Numbered from the stretch's first letter, positions 1-8,606 are shown. The stretch: DNA of 64,000 nucleotides from Dyella tabacisoli (GCF_003350925.1 NZ_KZ857186.1:19568-83567), one strand, 5' to 3'. A program made the numbers and translations. Notes: generated by a model not told the origin, from the sequence alone.

Positions 1-42
1 GCGCCGACTCGTTATCGTTCAACCGACATCGAGGTCATACAA

Positions 43-185
43 CGTAGGTTGGGTTGAACGAAGTGATACCCAACGTTGCGTAATGCTGAGGCTCGCCGCG
101 ATACCCAACTGGCGTGTCTTTGGAATTCGTTGTGATGCCTAACGTTGCGCAATGTTGGGGTTCGCTTTGCTCACCCCAACCTACG
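43..185. repeat. Family A intergenic repeat, copy 1
   Basis: A block of about 143 bp begins with CGTAGGTTGGG and ends with CCCCAACCTACG, so its ends are inverted copies. Inside are smaller hairpin units in which GTTGGG-type and CCCAAC-type arms flank short spacers. Other full or partial copies lie at 1047, 7491, 13820, 23761, 24075, 29267, 47667 and 50818. Short ORFs across it are repeat readthrough. Bases 186-543 hold no gene I can support. Confidence 0.85.
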
Positions 186-543
186 ATTAAGCGGGCGCCT
201 CTTTCGGACCGTAGATATCGAGTCCCATATCAATACGCCGCCTGGCCAACCCACCTAAAACGGTTAGAGGAACCAGTAATTCCTCATTGCCGTGAAAATA
301 CCGTGTCACTTTGATATCAAATATCGGCTACCTAAGCAGGCCCGACCTCCAGCCCTGGCCGCGGCGATCTATCTTTAGCGTTAATATCACATGCAATTAA
401 GTGGATATAGAGATAATCTATTGGCACTCGCTTAGATCCAAAGCCTCCATATCCCGGATGCCGAATTTTTCCTGCGCAAATACACCCATACAGCCGGTGC
501 ATCTGCAATGTTGCACCCCATCGCAACCTGAGGAGAGAACGAC

Positions 544-993
544 ATGAAAGCTACCGCTGGTGGAGCCATTGCCATCGTATTGCTGGCCATCTACGTGTAT
601 CTCATTGTTGCTGGGTGCCTCCTGGTCGGCTCTCAGGCCGGGGCCGCTGCTGATGCCCAAATACCCGCACATTTCAACGATGTCATGTCCCAGACTCTTT
701 CGGTGATCGGTGGATTGGTATCGGCACTTGTCATCGCCGAGTTGGCCATCACCAAACCGGGCGAAGCCCCGGTTGCGCGGGTTCTGGCCGTGGATGCGTC
801 CGCCAGGTCAAAAAACATATTGATGTGGGTCACCGGGCTTTACATTCTGGTGTGGTTACTCGCTGGCCTGGCGGCTTTCATGGTCGGCATGAATAGCCCC
901 AATAAGCTGCCGCCACTTACCAGCGTCGGGCAATCATGGTTTGGCCTGGCCGTGGCCGCGGCATACGCCTATTTCGGTCTCAAACCCCAATAA
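544..993 (+). CDS. Small integral membrane protein, function unknown
   Basis: A 149-residue protein starts at ATG 544, eight bases after a good AGGAGAG ribosome site. It appears to have four hydrophobic spans, at about residues 7-28, 50-68, 92-114 and 128-146, with a short Asn/Pro/Lys loop before the last one. I recognise no family and see no catalytic motif. It stands alone between two copies of repeat family A, with no operon partner. An inner-membrane location is inferred from hydrophobicity only. The good start site and continuous membrane-type composition make it a likely real gene; no function is assigned. Confidence 0.75.
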   Translation: MKATAGGAIAIVLLAIYVYLIVAGCLLVGSQAGAAADAQIPAHFNDVMSQTLSVIGGLVSALVIAELAITKPGEAPVARVLAVDASARSKNILMWVTGLYILVWLLAGLAAFMVGMNSPNKLPPLTSVGQSWFGLAVAAAYAYFGLKPQ

Positions 994-1046
994 GGCCGCC
1001 ATACCGGCGAACCCCAACGGCAACGCCTTCGAACATCAAGCAAACA

Positions 1047-1190
1047 TGTAGTTGGGCTGAACGAAGTGATGCCCAACGTTGCGCAAAGCTGAGGCTAGCT
1101 GTGATACCCAACATGGCATGCTTTTGGGGCTCACCGCGAGCCCCAACGTGGCGAAACGTTGGGGTTCGCTTGCGCTCACCCCAACCTACG
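1047..1190. repeat. Family A intergenic repeat, copy 2
   Basis: This copy runs from TGTAGTTGGGCTGAACG to CCCCAACCTACG, about 144 bp. The internal order of hairpin units matches copy 1, with substitutions. The left terminus is altered (TGTAGTTGGG instead of CGTAGGTTGGG). The rest of the 994-1469 gap shows no gene or clear signal. Confidence 0.85.
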
Positions 1191-1469
1191 TAATACGTAC
1201 CCTCCATTCGATGACGCAGCACTTGCCGCGCTTCTGCAAGAGAAGCGCCGTAGTCATCGGAAACGTTATCCTCGGCACCATGGGTAACCCGCGACCCGAT
1301 GGCCAAGAGTCTCTGAGGCCGGATACGCCTGCCCGTGAAGCGCCCCCCATTTGGCGCCACGGCAACGGGCCCCACTACATGTCGATTTCCCCGAACCTCG
1401 TTCGTCTTTAGTCATGAAGACCGCCTTCACCTGCACCATCGCGCACCCCGCATCCACAGGAGATTGGTT

Positions 1470-2189
1470 ATGACGCACGTCCCGCCACTGGTCCCCGCCG
1501 CCGAGCTTGCCAAGCGCAACGGCCGGACCTTTCCCAATGAAAGTGACGACTACCGTCGCGCCCGCAATGCGCTGTTTATCGAGGAGATCGAACTGCGCCG
1601 GCATATTGAACGCGTCGCCGAGCAGCGTCGCGCGCTGCCGCCCGGCGGCGAGGTAACCGGCAGCTACCATTTTCAGGGCGAGCACGGACCGCTCGATCTC
1701 GCCGGTCTTTTCGGCGACAAACAAACCCTTGTCATCTATAGCTATATGTTTGGCCCGCAGCGCGAACGTCCCTGCCCGATGTGTACATCGCTACTGAGCG
1801 CCTGGGAGGGCGAGGCGCGCGATATAGGGCAACGGGTTGCGCTGGCTGTTGTTGCGCGCTCGCCCATCGAGCGCCTCATCGCATTCAAAAAGGAACGCGG
1901 CTGGCGCGACCTCGCCCTGTATTCCGACACCGACGGCAGCTATAGCCGCGACTACTATGGCGTCGACCAGGACGGCGGCGATGACTCGGCATTCAACGTA
2001 TTCACCCGCCGCGACGGCACCATCCGTCACTTCTGGAGCGGTGAAATGGGCTTCGAGTCCGCCGACCCCGGCCAGGACCCGCGCGGGGCACCCGACCTGA
2101 TGCCGATCTGGACCATTCTTGACGTAACGCCGGAAGGGCGAGGCAGCGACTGGTACCCCCAACTCGACTACCCCGACCAGGCGCGTTGA
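1470..2189 (+). CDS. DUF899 family thioredoxin-like protein
   Basis: This 239-residue protein resembles the DUF899 family, which has a thioredoxin-like fold; the family's role is not established. The start at ATG 1470 follows AGGAG at 1458-1462, and the upstream in-frame extension has no family character. A CPMC pair (C102, C105) sits where the family carries a redox-type CxxC. The region after it, with an aspartate- and glycine-rich stretch (DQDGGDDS) and a C-terminal PxWxxLD-like segment, fits the family pattern. It is monocistronic: the next gene is on the opposite strand, ending 28 bases away. Redox or thiol chemistry is an inference from fold and motif; no substrate can be named. Confidence 0.85.
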   Translation: MTHVPPLVPAAELAKRNGRTFPNESDDYRRARNALFIEEIELRRHIERVAEQRRALPPGGEVTGSYHFQGEHGPLDLAGLFGDKQTLVIYSYMFGPQRERPCPMCTSLLSAWEGEARDIGQRVALAVVARSPIERLIAFKKERGWRDLALYSDTDGSYSRDYYGVDQDGGDDSAFNVFTRRDGTIRHFWSGEMGFESADPGQDPRGAPDLMPIWTILDVTPEGRGSDWYPQLDYPDQAR

Positions 2190-2216
2190 ATCCGCTGCGG
2201 CCTTCTTTCCCGGACA

Positions 2217-3185
2217 CTAGCGACGCGCGGCACGCGGAGCTGCCCCATGTGTCTTGGCTGGTTTGCCCGGCGCCGCAGCCTTGGTGGCGAGTCGGAATGG
2301 CGGCGCCTGCTCGCGAATGTAATGCCACAATCGGTTGGCGACCGGCCCCTGCGGCCGGTCGCCGCGCCGCGCCGCAACCAGTTGCTGCACGTTGCCAGGC
2401 ATGTAAGTGCCGCCTATCGATTGCAGCCGCCCCTCGCGCAACTCCTGCTCGACCAGAAAGCGCGGCATATGACCCCAGCCCATGCCCTGCAAGATGATTT
2501 CCTTTTTCATCAACTGATCGGCCACCGTGCACTGGTGTGCGCCCTCGATGATGAAGTAACTGCGCGGCGCTGAATCGCGCGCGGTGTCGCGGATGATGCA
2601 TTGAGTGAAATCGCGCATCTGCTCGGGCTTGATCGAGCGCGATATCGGAAAAGGCAGAAAACCCGGCGCCACCACCGGCACGAACGAGATTTTGCATAGA
2701 TCCACCCATTCCATGCGTGGGTCGCTTTTGTCGATGTGATGCAGGATCAGATCGGCATCGCCATTGAACAATCGCTCCCAGGGGCCGGAGATCGCCTCGA
2801 AATGCAGATGCAGCCGCGTACCGGGACATGCGGCGAAGAAACGGCTCAGCAAGCCTAACGTTTGCGGCAACGGGCACAAGTCGCCGATCACCACGCGCAA
2901 CTCGCTTTCCTCGCCCATCGCCAACTGCGCGGCATGGGTGCGCAGATCGGCCATGTCGCGCAGCAACGACTGCGCCCTGCGGTGAAACGAATGTCCCGCC
3001 TCGGTCGGGGTCACTCGATAACCACTGCGATCGAGCAGGCTCAAGCCAAGCTGGCGCTCCAGCTTGGCAACGGCAGCGAACACCGCCGGGTGCGAGCGAT
3101 GCAGCACCGTCGCGGCAGCCTGGAAGCCCCCGGCCCGCACCACGGCGTCGAAACATTGCAGATCGTGCAGAGTAAATTCGCTCAT
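2217..3185 (-). CDS. LysR family transcriptional regulator
   Basis: A 322-residue LysR-type regulator. The first 60 residues are the winged helix-turn-helix (LHDLQCFDAVVRAGGFQAAA and the following recognition helix), and the rest is the periplasmic-binding-like effector domain. ATG 3185 was chosen because the HTH begins at residue 4; the reading frame continues upstream without family character. The gene is divergent from the oxidoreductase at 3289, with 103 bases between the starts. That is the usual LysR layout, so it probably regulates the 3289-5140 pair and itself. The inducer is unknown. Long ORFs on both strands across this gene are shadows. Confidence 0.9.
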   Translation of the reverse strand: MSEFTLHDLQCFDAVVRAGGFQAAATVLHRSHPAVFAAVAKLERQLGLSLLDRSGYRVTPTEAGHSFHRRAQSLLRDMADLRTHAAQLAMGEESELRVVIGDLCPLPQTLGLLSRFFAACPGTRLHLHFEAISGPWERLFNGDADLILHHIDKSDPRMEWVDLCKISFVPVVAPGFLPFPISRSIKPEQMRDFTQCIIRDTARDSAPRSYFIIEGAHQCTVADQLMKKEIILQGMGWGHMPRFLVEQELREGRLQSIGGTYMPGNVQQLVAARRGDRPQGPVANRLWHYIREQAPPFRLATKAAAPGKPAKTHGAAPRAARR

Positions 3186-3288
3186 GTCCGTTTTATCTAC
3201 AGAGATTGTGCGAACTTTGTAATATCTTCTGATCGACCCCGCAACTAGATTTGCTCCACGGCATCCGCCGTTGCAGGAGCAAATACCG
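3186..3288. promoter_or_regulatory. Divergent LysR / oxidoreductase intergenic region
   Basis: These 103 bases separate the divergent starts of a LysR regulator and an oxidoreductase, so both promoters and the likely LysR binding site must lie here. The middle is AT-rich (around TTTGTAATATCTTCTGATC). I can point to no operator with confidence. CAGGAG at 3274-3279 is the ribosome site for the plus-strand gene. Confidence 0.5.
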
Positions 3289-4269
3289 ATGCGCGCCATT
3301 GTCAGGAAGCAATACGGCGAGGCAGATCAGCTATCGATTGAACAACGCCCAGATCCGCAGGCGCAGCCAGGCCAGGTGCTGATCGAAGTCCGCGCGTTCG
3401 GCTTGAATCGCGCCGAGATCTATATGCGCCGTGGCGCCTGGGGCGAGGTGGCGGACATCAGCGGTATCGAGTGCGTCGGGCTGGTCAAGGCCGATCCGGC
3501 CGGCCGCCTCGCTACAGGCCAAAAGGTAGCCGCGTTGCTGGGTGGCATGGGGCGAAGCATTCCCGGCAGCTATGCCGAGTATGTGAGCGTGCCGGCCGAC
3601 CACGTGGTGCCGCTGCAAACCGAATTACCGTGGGAAGCGCTGGCGGCGATCCCGGAATCCTACGCTACCGCCTGGACCAGCCTGCACCACAACCTCGCAC
3701 TGGCTCCCGGCCAGACCCTGCTGATTCGCGGCGCCACCTCGGCGCTGGGGCGAGCCGCCATCAATATTGCCGCGCACGCCGGGGCATATGTCATCGCCAC
3801 GACACGTCGCCTCGAACACACAGCCGGGCTATTACAGCTCGGGGCGAAGCAAGTGTTGCTGGAGGAATCCCAGCTAGCGCAGCGCGTTCGCGAATGGCAC
3901 CCCGACGGCATCGATGCGGTGCTGGACATTATCGGCAACAGCGCATTGCTCGACTCGCTCGCCATGGCGCGGCCGGATGGACGCGTCTGCCAAGTCGGCT
4001 TTCTCGGCGGCGGCGAACCGCTGGCTTTATTCAACCCACTGCAGCACATGCCAAGCGGCGTGCAGCTCAGTTTCTTCGGTAGCGCCATGGCCTACGGCAC
4101 GCCGGCCTATCCGCTGTCCGATGTACCGCTACAAACCATCGTCGAGCGTGTTGCCGACGGCACGTATCAAGCCAAGCCGGCGCACGTATTTCGCTTCGAG
4201 CAGATTCGCGACGCGCATCGCTTGATGGAATCGAACCAGGCCGGCGGCAAGCTGGTGGTTTGCATCTGA
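3289..4269 (+). CDS. Zinc-independent alcohol dehydrogenase / quinone oxidoreductase family protein
   Basis: A 326-residue medium-chain dehydrogenase/reductase of the quinone oxidoreductase branch. It has an N-terminal GroES-like half and a nucleotide-binding half with GATSALGRAA at residues 148-157, in place of the GxGxxG seen in zinc alcohol dehydrogenases. The structural-zinc cysteine cluster is absent, which fits NADPH-dependent quinone or enone reductases. ATG 3289 has CAGGAG upstream; an upstream in-frame ATG at 3271 lies before that site. It is followed after 31 bases by an alpha/beta hydrolase on the same strand and is divergent from a LysR gene, so the two enzymes are probably one regulated unit. 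The substrate is unknown. Confidence 0.88.
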   Translation: MRAIVRKQYGEADQLSIEQRPDPQAQPGQVLIEVRAFGLNRAEIYMRRGAWGEVADISGIECVGLVKADPAGRLATGQKVAALLGGMGRSIPGSYAEYVSVPADHVVPLQTELPWEALAAIPESYATAWTSLHHNLALAPGQTLLIRGATSALGRAAINIAAHAGAYVIATTRRLEHTAGLLQLGAKQVLLEESQLAQRVREWHPDGIDAVLDIIGNSALLDSLAMARPDGRVCQVGFLGGGEPLALFNPLQHMPSGVQLSFFGSAMAYGTPAYPLSDVPLQTIVERVADGTYQAKPAHVFRFEQIRDAHRLMESNQAGGKLVVCI

Positions 4270-4300
4270 AATCCCCCACCGTTTTTATTCGGAGTTTTTT

Positions 4301-5140
4301 ATGAAGCCGTATCCAAACCATGATGTAGAGCCCATGAACCACTTGGCCTTCTTTACCACCGGCGACGGATGCCGCATCGCCTATCGATTCGATGGCCCAG
4401 CCGACAAGCCCGTGCTGGTGCTATCAAACTCCATCGGCACCACCTTGAATATGTGGGATATGCAAATTGAGGCGCTGTCGCAGCACTTTCGCGTGTTGCG
4501 CTACGACACCCGAGGCCATGGCGGCTCAAGCGTTACAGCCGGAGCTTATTCGTTCGACCGGCTCGGCCGGGATGTAATCGAGCTGCTCGACGCCTTGAAT
4601 ATCAGCCGCGCGCATTTCTGTGGGCTATCGCTGGGCGGCATGATCGGCCAGTGGCTGGGCATTTACGCCCCTGAGCGCATAGACCACCTGATTCTGTGCA
4701 ATACCTCATCCTTTATGGGTCCCGCCGAACAATGGGATGAGCGCATAGCCTCCGTGCTGCAGGCCAAGGACATGTCCGAAACCGCCGAGATGTTCCTCAG
4801 CTATTGGTTTCCGCCGCATATGCTGCAGGCACAGAGCGCCATCGTCGATTCGATTCGCGCGGTGTTGCTGTCCATGGACCCCCAAGGATTTGCCGGTTGC
4901 TACGCCGCCGTCCGCGACATGGACATGCGCCGCACCGTCGCACTTATCCCCCGCCCCACACTGGTGATCGCCGGTCAGTACGATACGGTGACGCTACCCA
5001 GTCACAGTGAATGGATTGCCGCTCACGTACCGGGAGCAAAGCTCGTGATATTGCCGGCAGTGCATCTGTCGAATATCGAGTACCCCGCCGAATTTCTCAG
5101 CGCTATGCTCGAATGCCTGCTTTCGCCATCGAAAGACTGA
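4301..5140 (+). CDS. Alpha/beta hydrolase, 3-oxoadipate enol-lactonase-like
   Basis: A 279-residue alpha/beta hydrolase that closely resembles PcaD enol-lactonases of the beta-ketoadipate pathway. It shows LVLSNSIGTTLNMWD near residue 40 and RVLRYDTRGHGGSS around 64-77. The nucleophile elbow is CGLSLGG, with S110. H255 in AVHLSN is the likely catalytic histidine. The start at 4301 has GGAG upstream; an internal ATG at 4334 lies closer to the usual family start. No other pca genes are present. The nearest partner is the oxidoreductase 31 bases upstream, so a lactone or ester step on another compound is as likely as true 3-oxoadipate enol-lactone hydrolysis. Family assignment is firm, substrate is not. 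Confidence 0.85.
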   Translation: MKPYPNHDVEPMNHLAFFTTGDGCRIAYRFDGPADKPVLVLSNSIGTTLNMWDMQIEALSQHFRVLRYDTRGHGGSSVTAGAYSFDRLGRDVIELLDALNISRAHFCGLSLGGMIGQWLGIYAPERIDHLILCNTSSFMGPAEQWDERIASVLQAKDMSETAEMFLSYWFPPHMLQAQSAIVDSIRAVLLSMDPQGFAGCYAAVRDMDMRRTVALIPRPTLVIAGQYDTVTLPSHSEWIAAHVPGAKLVILPAVHLSNIEYPAEFLSAMLECLLSPSKD

Positions 5141-5163
5141 AGGCACAAGGCGCAGAGATATTG

Positions 5164-5190
5164 AAAGGGCTGCCGCAAGGCGGCCTTTTC
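5164..5190 (+). terminator. Intrinsic terminator after the hydrolase gene
   Basis: An AAAGG-CTGCC arm pairs with GGCGGCCTTT across a GCAA loop, with one bulged G and one G-T pair. Four T residues follow. It lies 24 bases after the stop of the 4301-5140 gene and fits the end of that operon. Confidence 0.6.
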
Positions 5191-5204
5191 GTGCATGGGC
5201 ATCG

Positions 5205-5374
5205 CTAAGCGGCGTCGGCTTGCCGGCGTCGCGGCTCGTATGAGGCAACACCGCGCTCAGTGATTCGCGTGCTCGATCCATGCCTCCAGTAAGAATGCTC
5301 AGCACGAGCATCAGATAGCACTTGGCAAAATCCTTGAACGAACGAAGGCGCATTTTGGGCAACTCAAGATGCAT
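5205..5374 (-). pseudogene. Possible gene remnant (unidentified)
   Basis: In the 5191-5516 gap the minus strand reads a conserved-looking stretch (KMRLRSFKDFAKCYLMLVLS, then TGGMDRARESLSAV), and the frame then runs on into the hydrolase shadow. The composition suggests the tail of a once longer protein, possibly from a mobile element, but I cannot identify it. There is no ribosome site at a suitable start. Confidence 0.25.
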
Positions 5375-5516
5375 GATGCGAATCCGCGAAGGTGGACTGT
5401 AACTAGGGGAGCGGAAGCGCAGCCGATTGGGGTTGCCTGACGACACATGCAGCCACGGGCTTATGCGCGCCTACCGGCATGAAAACGCGGGGATACCTCA
5501 GACTCTTGCCCCCTTT

Positions 5517-5744
5517 CTACCTATCAACAAGTCGAATGTCGGATTGACTCACCTGGATATCCAACCCTGTTTCGAGTTCCAAGATATATATCGCCTCAGG
5601 CTTCAGTTCTAGCACGGTCACGAGCGAGCCAAACGAGCCGACTGACTCGCCCGATAAAACCTGGACATAGTCGTTATGCATGAACGCCACGCCGGGTATC
5701 GCCTCGCGATTGAGGAAGGCTTGGCCAAGATCGGCTGGTTTCAT
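5517..5744 (-). CDS. Hypothetical protein
   Basis: A 75-residue protein with no recognised family. Its start codon overlaps the stop of the gene upstream (ATGA arrangement at 5741-5744), so the two are translationally coupled and probably act together. The sequence is acidic and mixed, with no signal peptide or membrane span. A central stretch (HNDYVQVLSGESVGSFGSLVTVLEL) has an SH3-like beta character. That is an impression only, and no function is proposed. Confidence 0.65.
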   Translation of the reverse strand: MKPADLGQAFLNREAIPGVAFMHNDYVQVLSGESVGSFGSLVTVLELKPEAIYILELETGLDIQVSQSDIRLVDR

Positions 5745-5983
5745 ATACGAAACGTATCTCTTGGTACCGGCGTAATCTCGGAACTGAGCATATCAGCGAC
5801 CCAACGAACATGACCGTCTTGTGCTTTGCATACGACAATGTGCATCTGGTCGCCAGATGCTGACGTGTACATATGATCAACTTCAGCGATATCGCCGATT
5901 TGCGGAAAGCTACCATCGCCAACGCTTGTATCTACTCGCTCTAGCGGCACAGCAGCCACGACCCTCGCAAGCGGGATCTTCAT
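5741..5983 (-). CDS. Hypothetical protein, coupled to the downstream small gene
   Basis: An 80-residue soluble protein without a recognised family. It begins MKIPLARVVAAVPLERVDTS and contains FPQIGDIAEVDHMYTSASGD, which suggests a small beta-rich domain. Its last codons overlap the start of the 5517-5744 gene by four bases. The pair is isolated between a hydrolase operon and a DUF1737 gene, and could be a two-protein module such as toxin and immunity protein, but nothing in the sequence shows that. Confidence 0.65.
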   Translation of the reverse strand: MKIPLARVVAAVPLERVDTSVGDGSFPQIGDIAEVDHMYTSASGDQMHIVVCKAQDGHVRWVADMLSSEITPVPRDTFRI

Positions 5984-6031
5984 AAGGCACCTAACATTCG
6001 CTGGCCAGAATCCGGGGGGGAGGTAATCACT

Positions 6032-6226
6032 CTACCCCTTTTGCTCTTCCGGCCAGAGCAACGCCTGGGCGACCACCACATGCTCGCCATTGAACGTCGC
6101 CGCCGGGGATCCGTACAGCGAGTAGCCGAGGTCGAGGGCTTCGGAAACACGGTGGCAAAACGATGCATCGTCCTTGCCGGTCAGCAATCGATATCGCGGA
6201 AAACCATCGGGCGGTGAATCAGACAT
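6032..6226 (-). CDS. DUF1737 domain protein
   Basis: A 64-residue protein matching the DUF1737 pattern: a YRLLTG opening, a helical FCHRVSEALDLGYSLYGSP segment, then a VVAQALLWP strand. ATG 6226 is chosen because AAGGAG lies just upstream on the minus strand; an upstream in-frame ATG at 6271 lacks this. The family is small, cytoplasmic and of unknown role. No partner is evident; the next gene on the same strand starts about 440 bases upstream. Confidence 0.8.
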   Translation of the reverse strand: MSDSPPDGFPRYRLLTGKDDASFCHRVSEALDLGYSLYGSPAATFNGEHVVVAQALLWPEEQKG

Positions 6227-6292
6227 AGGGAAGGCTCCTTCAAGGTACTTAAGGCAGTCGACGTCTGCCATATGGAAAGCAGACAGCCGACG

Positions 6293-6667
6293 TTATTGAT
6301 CGACATCCACAGCAGTGCTAAACGTCAATCGGTTACTCGCTGGATCATGAATGGTCATTTCCCTGGTCTTCCAAGCGGTGTCCATCACGCCGGGGCGGCT
6401 ATACCTATAGCCGCTAGCGAGAAGCCGCTGGTGGAATTCGTCGATATCGGTCGTCGCGATTCTTATCGCGGAGCCGGGGCTGCCATCGCCATGATGCTCG
6501 GAAAGGTGCAGCACACAACCATCCTTGGAAACCTGCATGTACAGCGGCAGGCCCTCTTCAAACCGATGCTCCCAATCGACGTTGAACCCGAGAAAGCCCA
6601 CATAGAAATCCTTGGTCTTATCCACATCGAACATGCGAAGGATGGGCGTGACGGTTCCGAGGCTCAT
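6293..6667 (-). CDS. VOC / glyoxalase superfamily protein
   Basis: A 124-residue single-domain protein of the vicinal-oxygen-chelate fold, the group holding glyoxalase I and bleomycin-resistance proteins. It opens with VTPILRMFDVDKTKDFYVGF and contains LGFNVDWEHRF, then LYMQVSKDGCVLHLSEH with a possible metal-ligand histidine and glutamate, and ends with DPASNRLTF. ATG 6667 starts exactly at the family N-terminus. It is a lone gene. Whether it is an enzyme or a binding or resistance protein cannot be told from sequence. Confidence 0.85.
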   Translation of the reverse strand: MSLGTVTPILRMFDVDKTKDFYVGFLGFNVDWEHRFEEGLPLYMQVSKDGCVLHLSEHHGDGSPGSAIRIATTDIDEFHQRLLASGYRYSRPGVMDTAWKTREMTIHDPASNRLTFSTAVDVDQ

Positions 6668-6704
6668 GGCATTCCCTCTTAAGCACGGTGGATGGCGGCG
6701 CCCG

Positions 6705-6747
6705 ATGATATCCGGTCCGCTCGAATGATATCCGGTCCGCTCGAATG
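6705..6747. repeat. Tandem 20-bp direct repeat
   Basis: Two exact head-to-tail copies of ATGATATCCGGTCCGCTCGA, plus three bases of a third, lie 38 bases upstream of the glyoxalase-family start at 6667. The position would suit a duplicated operator, or it may be simple slippage. Confidence 0.8.
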
Positions 6748-6864
6748 CGTTCGCTATCTTTATAAAGTGGCTTGCCGCGCGATGCCAAAGTGGTTCTTGT
6801 GGAGGTCCCATGCATGCCCTAGCGTGCTTTGCACCTGAGCTTGCATCACAAAGAGGGTGTCAAC

Positions 6865-7476
6865 ATGGTGACTTACAAGAGCATCAGCCTGCTTGGTGCA
6901 TGGTGTGCAATGAGTTGGCTCTTCTTCCCCAGCCATCTATTCGCGCAAACGCACCCTACCCTTCTCACGCAGCCTCAAGCCAGCGTGCCCACCCGCAGCG
7001 ATGGGCAACACGATTTCGACTTTCACATTGGCACCTGGAAAACCCAGCTCAAGCGGCTAGTTCACCCCTTGAGCGGCTCCCAAACCTGGGCTGCCTATGA
7101 AGGCACCAGCGTTGTGCGCAAGCTGTGGAACGGCCGCGCAAACCTGGTGGAACTCGAAGCCGATGGCCCTGCCGGCCACCTCGAACTGTTATCCCTGCGC
7201 CTATACAACCCGCAAGCGCACCAATGGAGCCTCAACGTTACCAGCAGCAAAAGCGGCAGCTTGGGCACGCCCACGGTCGGCGAGTTCAAGAACGGACGCG
7301 GTGAATTTATCGACCAGGAAACCTTCAACGACCGGACCATCCTCGTTCGATTCGTCATTTCGGATATCACCGCAGACTCATGCCACTTTGAGCAAGCGTT
7401 CTCCGATGACGGCGGCAAGACCTGGGAGATCAACTGGATCGCAACCGACACCCGAGTTAAAGCACCGCAGGAATGA
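6865..7476 (+). CDS. Secreted DUF1579-like protein
   Basis: A 203-residue exported protein. Residues 1-28 look like a signal peptide (basic start, hydrophobic ISLLGAWCAMSWLFFPSHLF, cleavage near AQT). The mature part opens with HDFDFHIGTWKTQLKR and continues as a lipocalin-like beta structure typical of DUF1579. ATG 6865 has an AGAGGG site; an upstream in-frame ATG at 6829 would bury the signal peptide. Function is unknown. Its last part, together with the repeat that follows, has a second, internally deleted copy at 23648-23905, so this locus took part in a segmental duplication. Confidence 0.82.
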   Translation: MVTYKSISLLGAWCAMSWLFFPSHLFAQTHPTLLTQPQASVPTRSDGQHDFDFHIGTWKTQLKRLVHPLSGSQTWAAYEGTSVVRKLWNGRANLVELEADGPAGHLELLSLRLYNPQAHQWSLNVTSSKSGSLGTPTVGEFKNGRGEFIDQETFNDRTILVRFVISDITADSCHFEQAFSDDGGKTWEINWIATDTRVKAPQE

Positions 7477-7490
7477 GCAGTTGCGGCGAG

Positions 7491-7635
7491 CGTAGGTTGG
7501 GGTGAGCGCAAGCGAACCCCAACGTTGCGTCACATCGGGTATCGCGGCGAGTCCCAAAAGCATGCCCTATTGGGTATCACGGCGAGCCCTAACATTGCGC
7601 AACGTTGGGCATCACTTTGTTCAGCCCAACCTACG
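7491..7635. repeat. Family A intergenic repeat, copy 3
   Basis: A full 145-bp copy from CGTAGGTTGGGG to CCCAACCTACG, 14 bases after the DUF1579-like stop codon. It has the same length as, and close sequence to, the copy at 23761. In both places the same gene tail precedes the repeat. Confidence 0.9.
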
Positions 7636-7703
7636 CTCCTCTGCGATGGTTCTGCCGTGGCAGGATGGTTGGCTATCGCTTCGTTCAACCAAACCATGCT
7701 CCC

Positions 7704-8606
7704 TCAAGACAACTCACCCGCATTACCGAGAAACCATGAGCGCAAGAAATCGATCAGCGCGCGAACTTTGGGCTGTTCGTTGCGAGTGTTTGGCCATATC
7801 AGATAAATACCGCATGTGGGCAGTTGCCAATCGGGCAGCACGCAGCGCAGCGCTCCACATTGAAGATCGTGCGCAACGGAAAAATCCGTGACTACCGACA
7901 GACCTGCGCCACCACGCAGCAAGCCAAGCAGGCCTTCCGGGGTATTGGTGCTGAGTCCGCTGCGCATGCGCACGTCGCAATGGGCTCCATCAGGCCCTTT
8001 GAACTGCCACCACAACGGGGTTCGCAACAAGGTCAGTGCGACCCAGCGATGATTCGCCAACTGCGAGGGATGCTCAGGCGTGCCCGCTTGCGCGAGATAG
8101 GCCGGTGCCGCCGCTACAAATAGCGCGAACTCGCCGATTTTAAGCGACTTCATCGAGGAGTCCTCCGGCCAGCCCAACCGCACGGCCAGGTCAATGCGCT
8201 CGCTCACCAGATCCAGCACGCGACTCTCGGTAATCAGCTCCAAATGCAATTGAGGATGCAGCAATGAAAACGCGGCAAAGGCCGGCCCGATAACCGACAT
8301 CGCATAGTCGGACGGTACCGTGACCCGCAAGACACCGGATAGACGCGTGGTGCCGTCCACGAATTCGCCGATTGCCGTATACAGATTTTGCAAGGGTGAC
8401 GTGCAGGCTAGCTGCAGGTTGATGCCGGCTTCGGTAGGAACCACGCGTCGGGTGGTGCGGATAAAAAGAGCCGTGGCTAACTCCTTCTCCAGCCGAGCCA
8501 CCTGCAGGCAAAGTTGGTTTTTGCCCATGCCGAGCTTTTTCGCGGCCGCCGTAAAACTGCCGGCTTCCGCAACGGCCAGAAAGGCATGAAGTCGATCCAG
8601 CGACAT
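7704..8606 (-). CDS. LysR family transcriptional regulator
   Basis: A 300-residue LysR regulator. The HTH runs from MSLDRLHAFLAVAEAGSFTA to about residue 60, and the effector domain follows with the RLSGVLRVTVPSDYAMSVIGP opening typical of the family. ATG 8606 is used; the frame extends five codons upstream to a TTG, which is less likely. No divergent partner starts close by: the next gene is on the plus strand 300 bases away (8907). It could control that cassette, but the distance makes this a guess. The 8607-8906 gap holds no other gene I can support. Confidence 0.9.
   Translation of the reverse strand: MSLDRLHAFLAVAEAGSFTAAAKKLGMGKNQLCLQVARLEKELATALFIRTTRRVVPTEAGINLQLACTSPLQNLYTAIGEFVDGTTRLSGVLRVTVPSDYAMSVIGPAFAAFSLLHPQLHLELITESRVLDLVSERIDLAVRLGWPEDSSMKSLKIGEFALFVAAAPAYLAQAGTPEHPSQLANHRWVALTLLRTPLWWQFKGPDGAHCDVRMRSGLSTNTPEGLLGLLRGGAGLSVVTDFSVAHDLQCGALRCVLPDWQLPTCGIYLIWPNTRNEQPKVRALIDFLRSWFLGNAGELS

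Noticed and set aside
2002..3156. 384-residue minus-strand ORF overlapping the LysR gene
   Set aside because: It is in another phase of the same strand as a clear LysR gene, with an Arg/Gly-rich composition typical of a high-GC shadow frame.
5205..5374. IS transposase fragment
   Set aside because: The reading looks like a protein tail, but no transposase motif, terminal inverted repeat or target duplication could be seen, so it is left unidentified.
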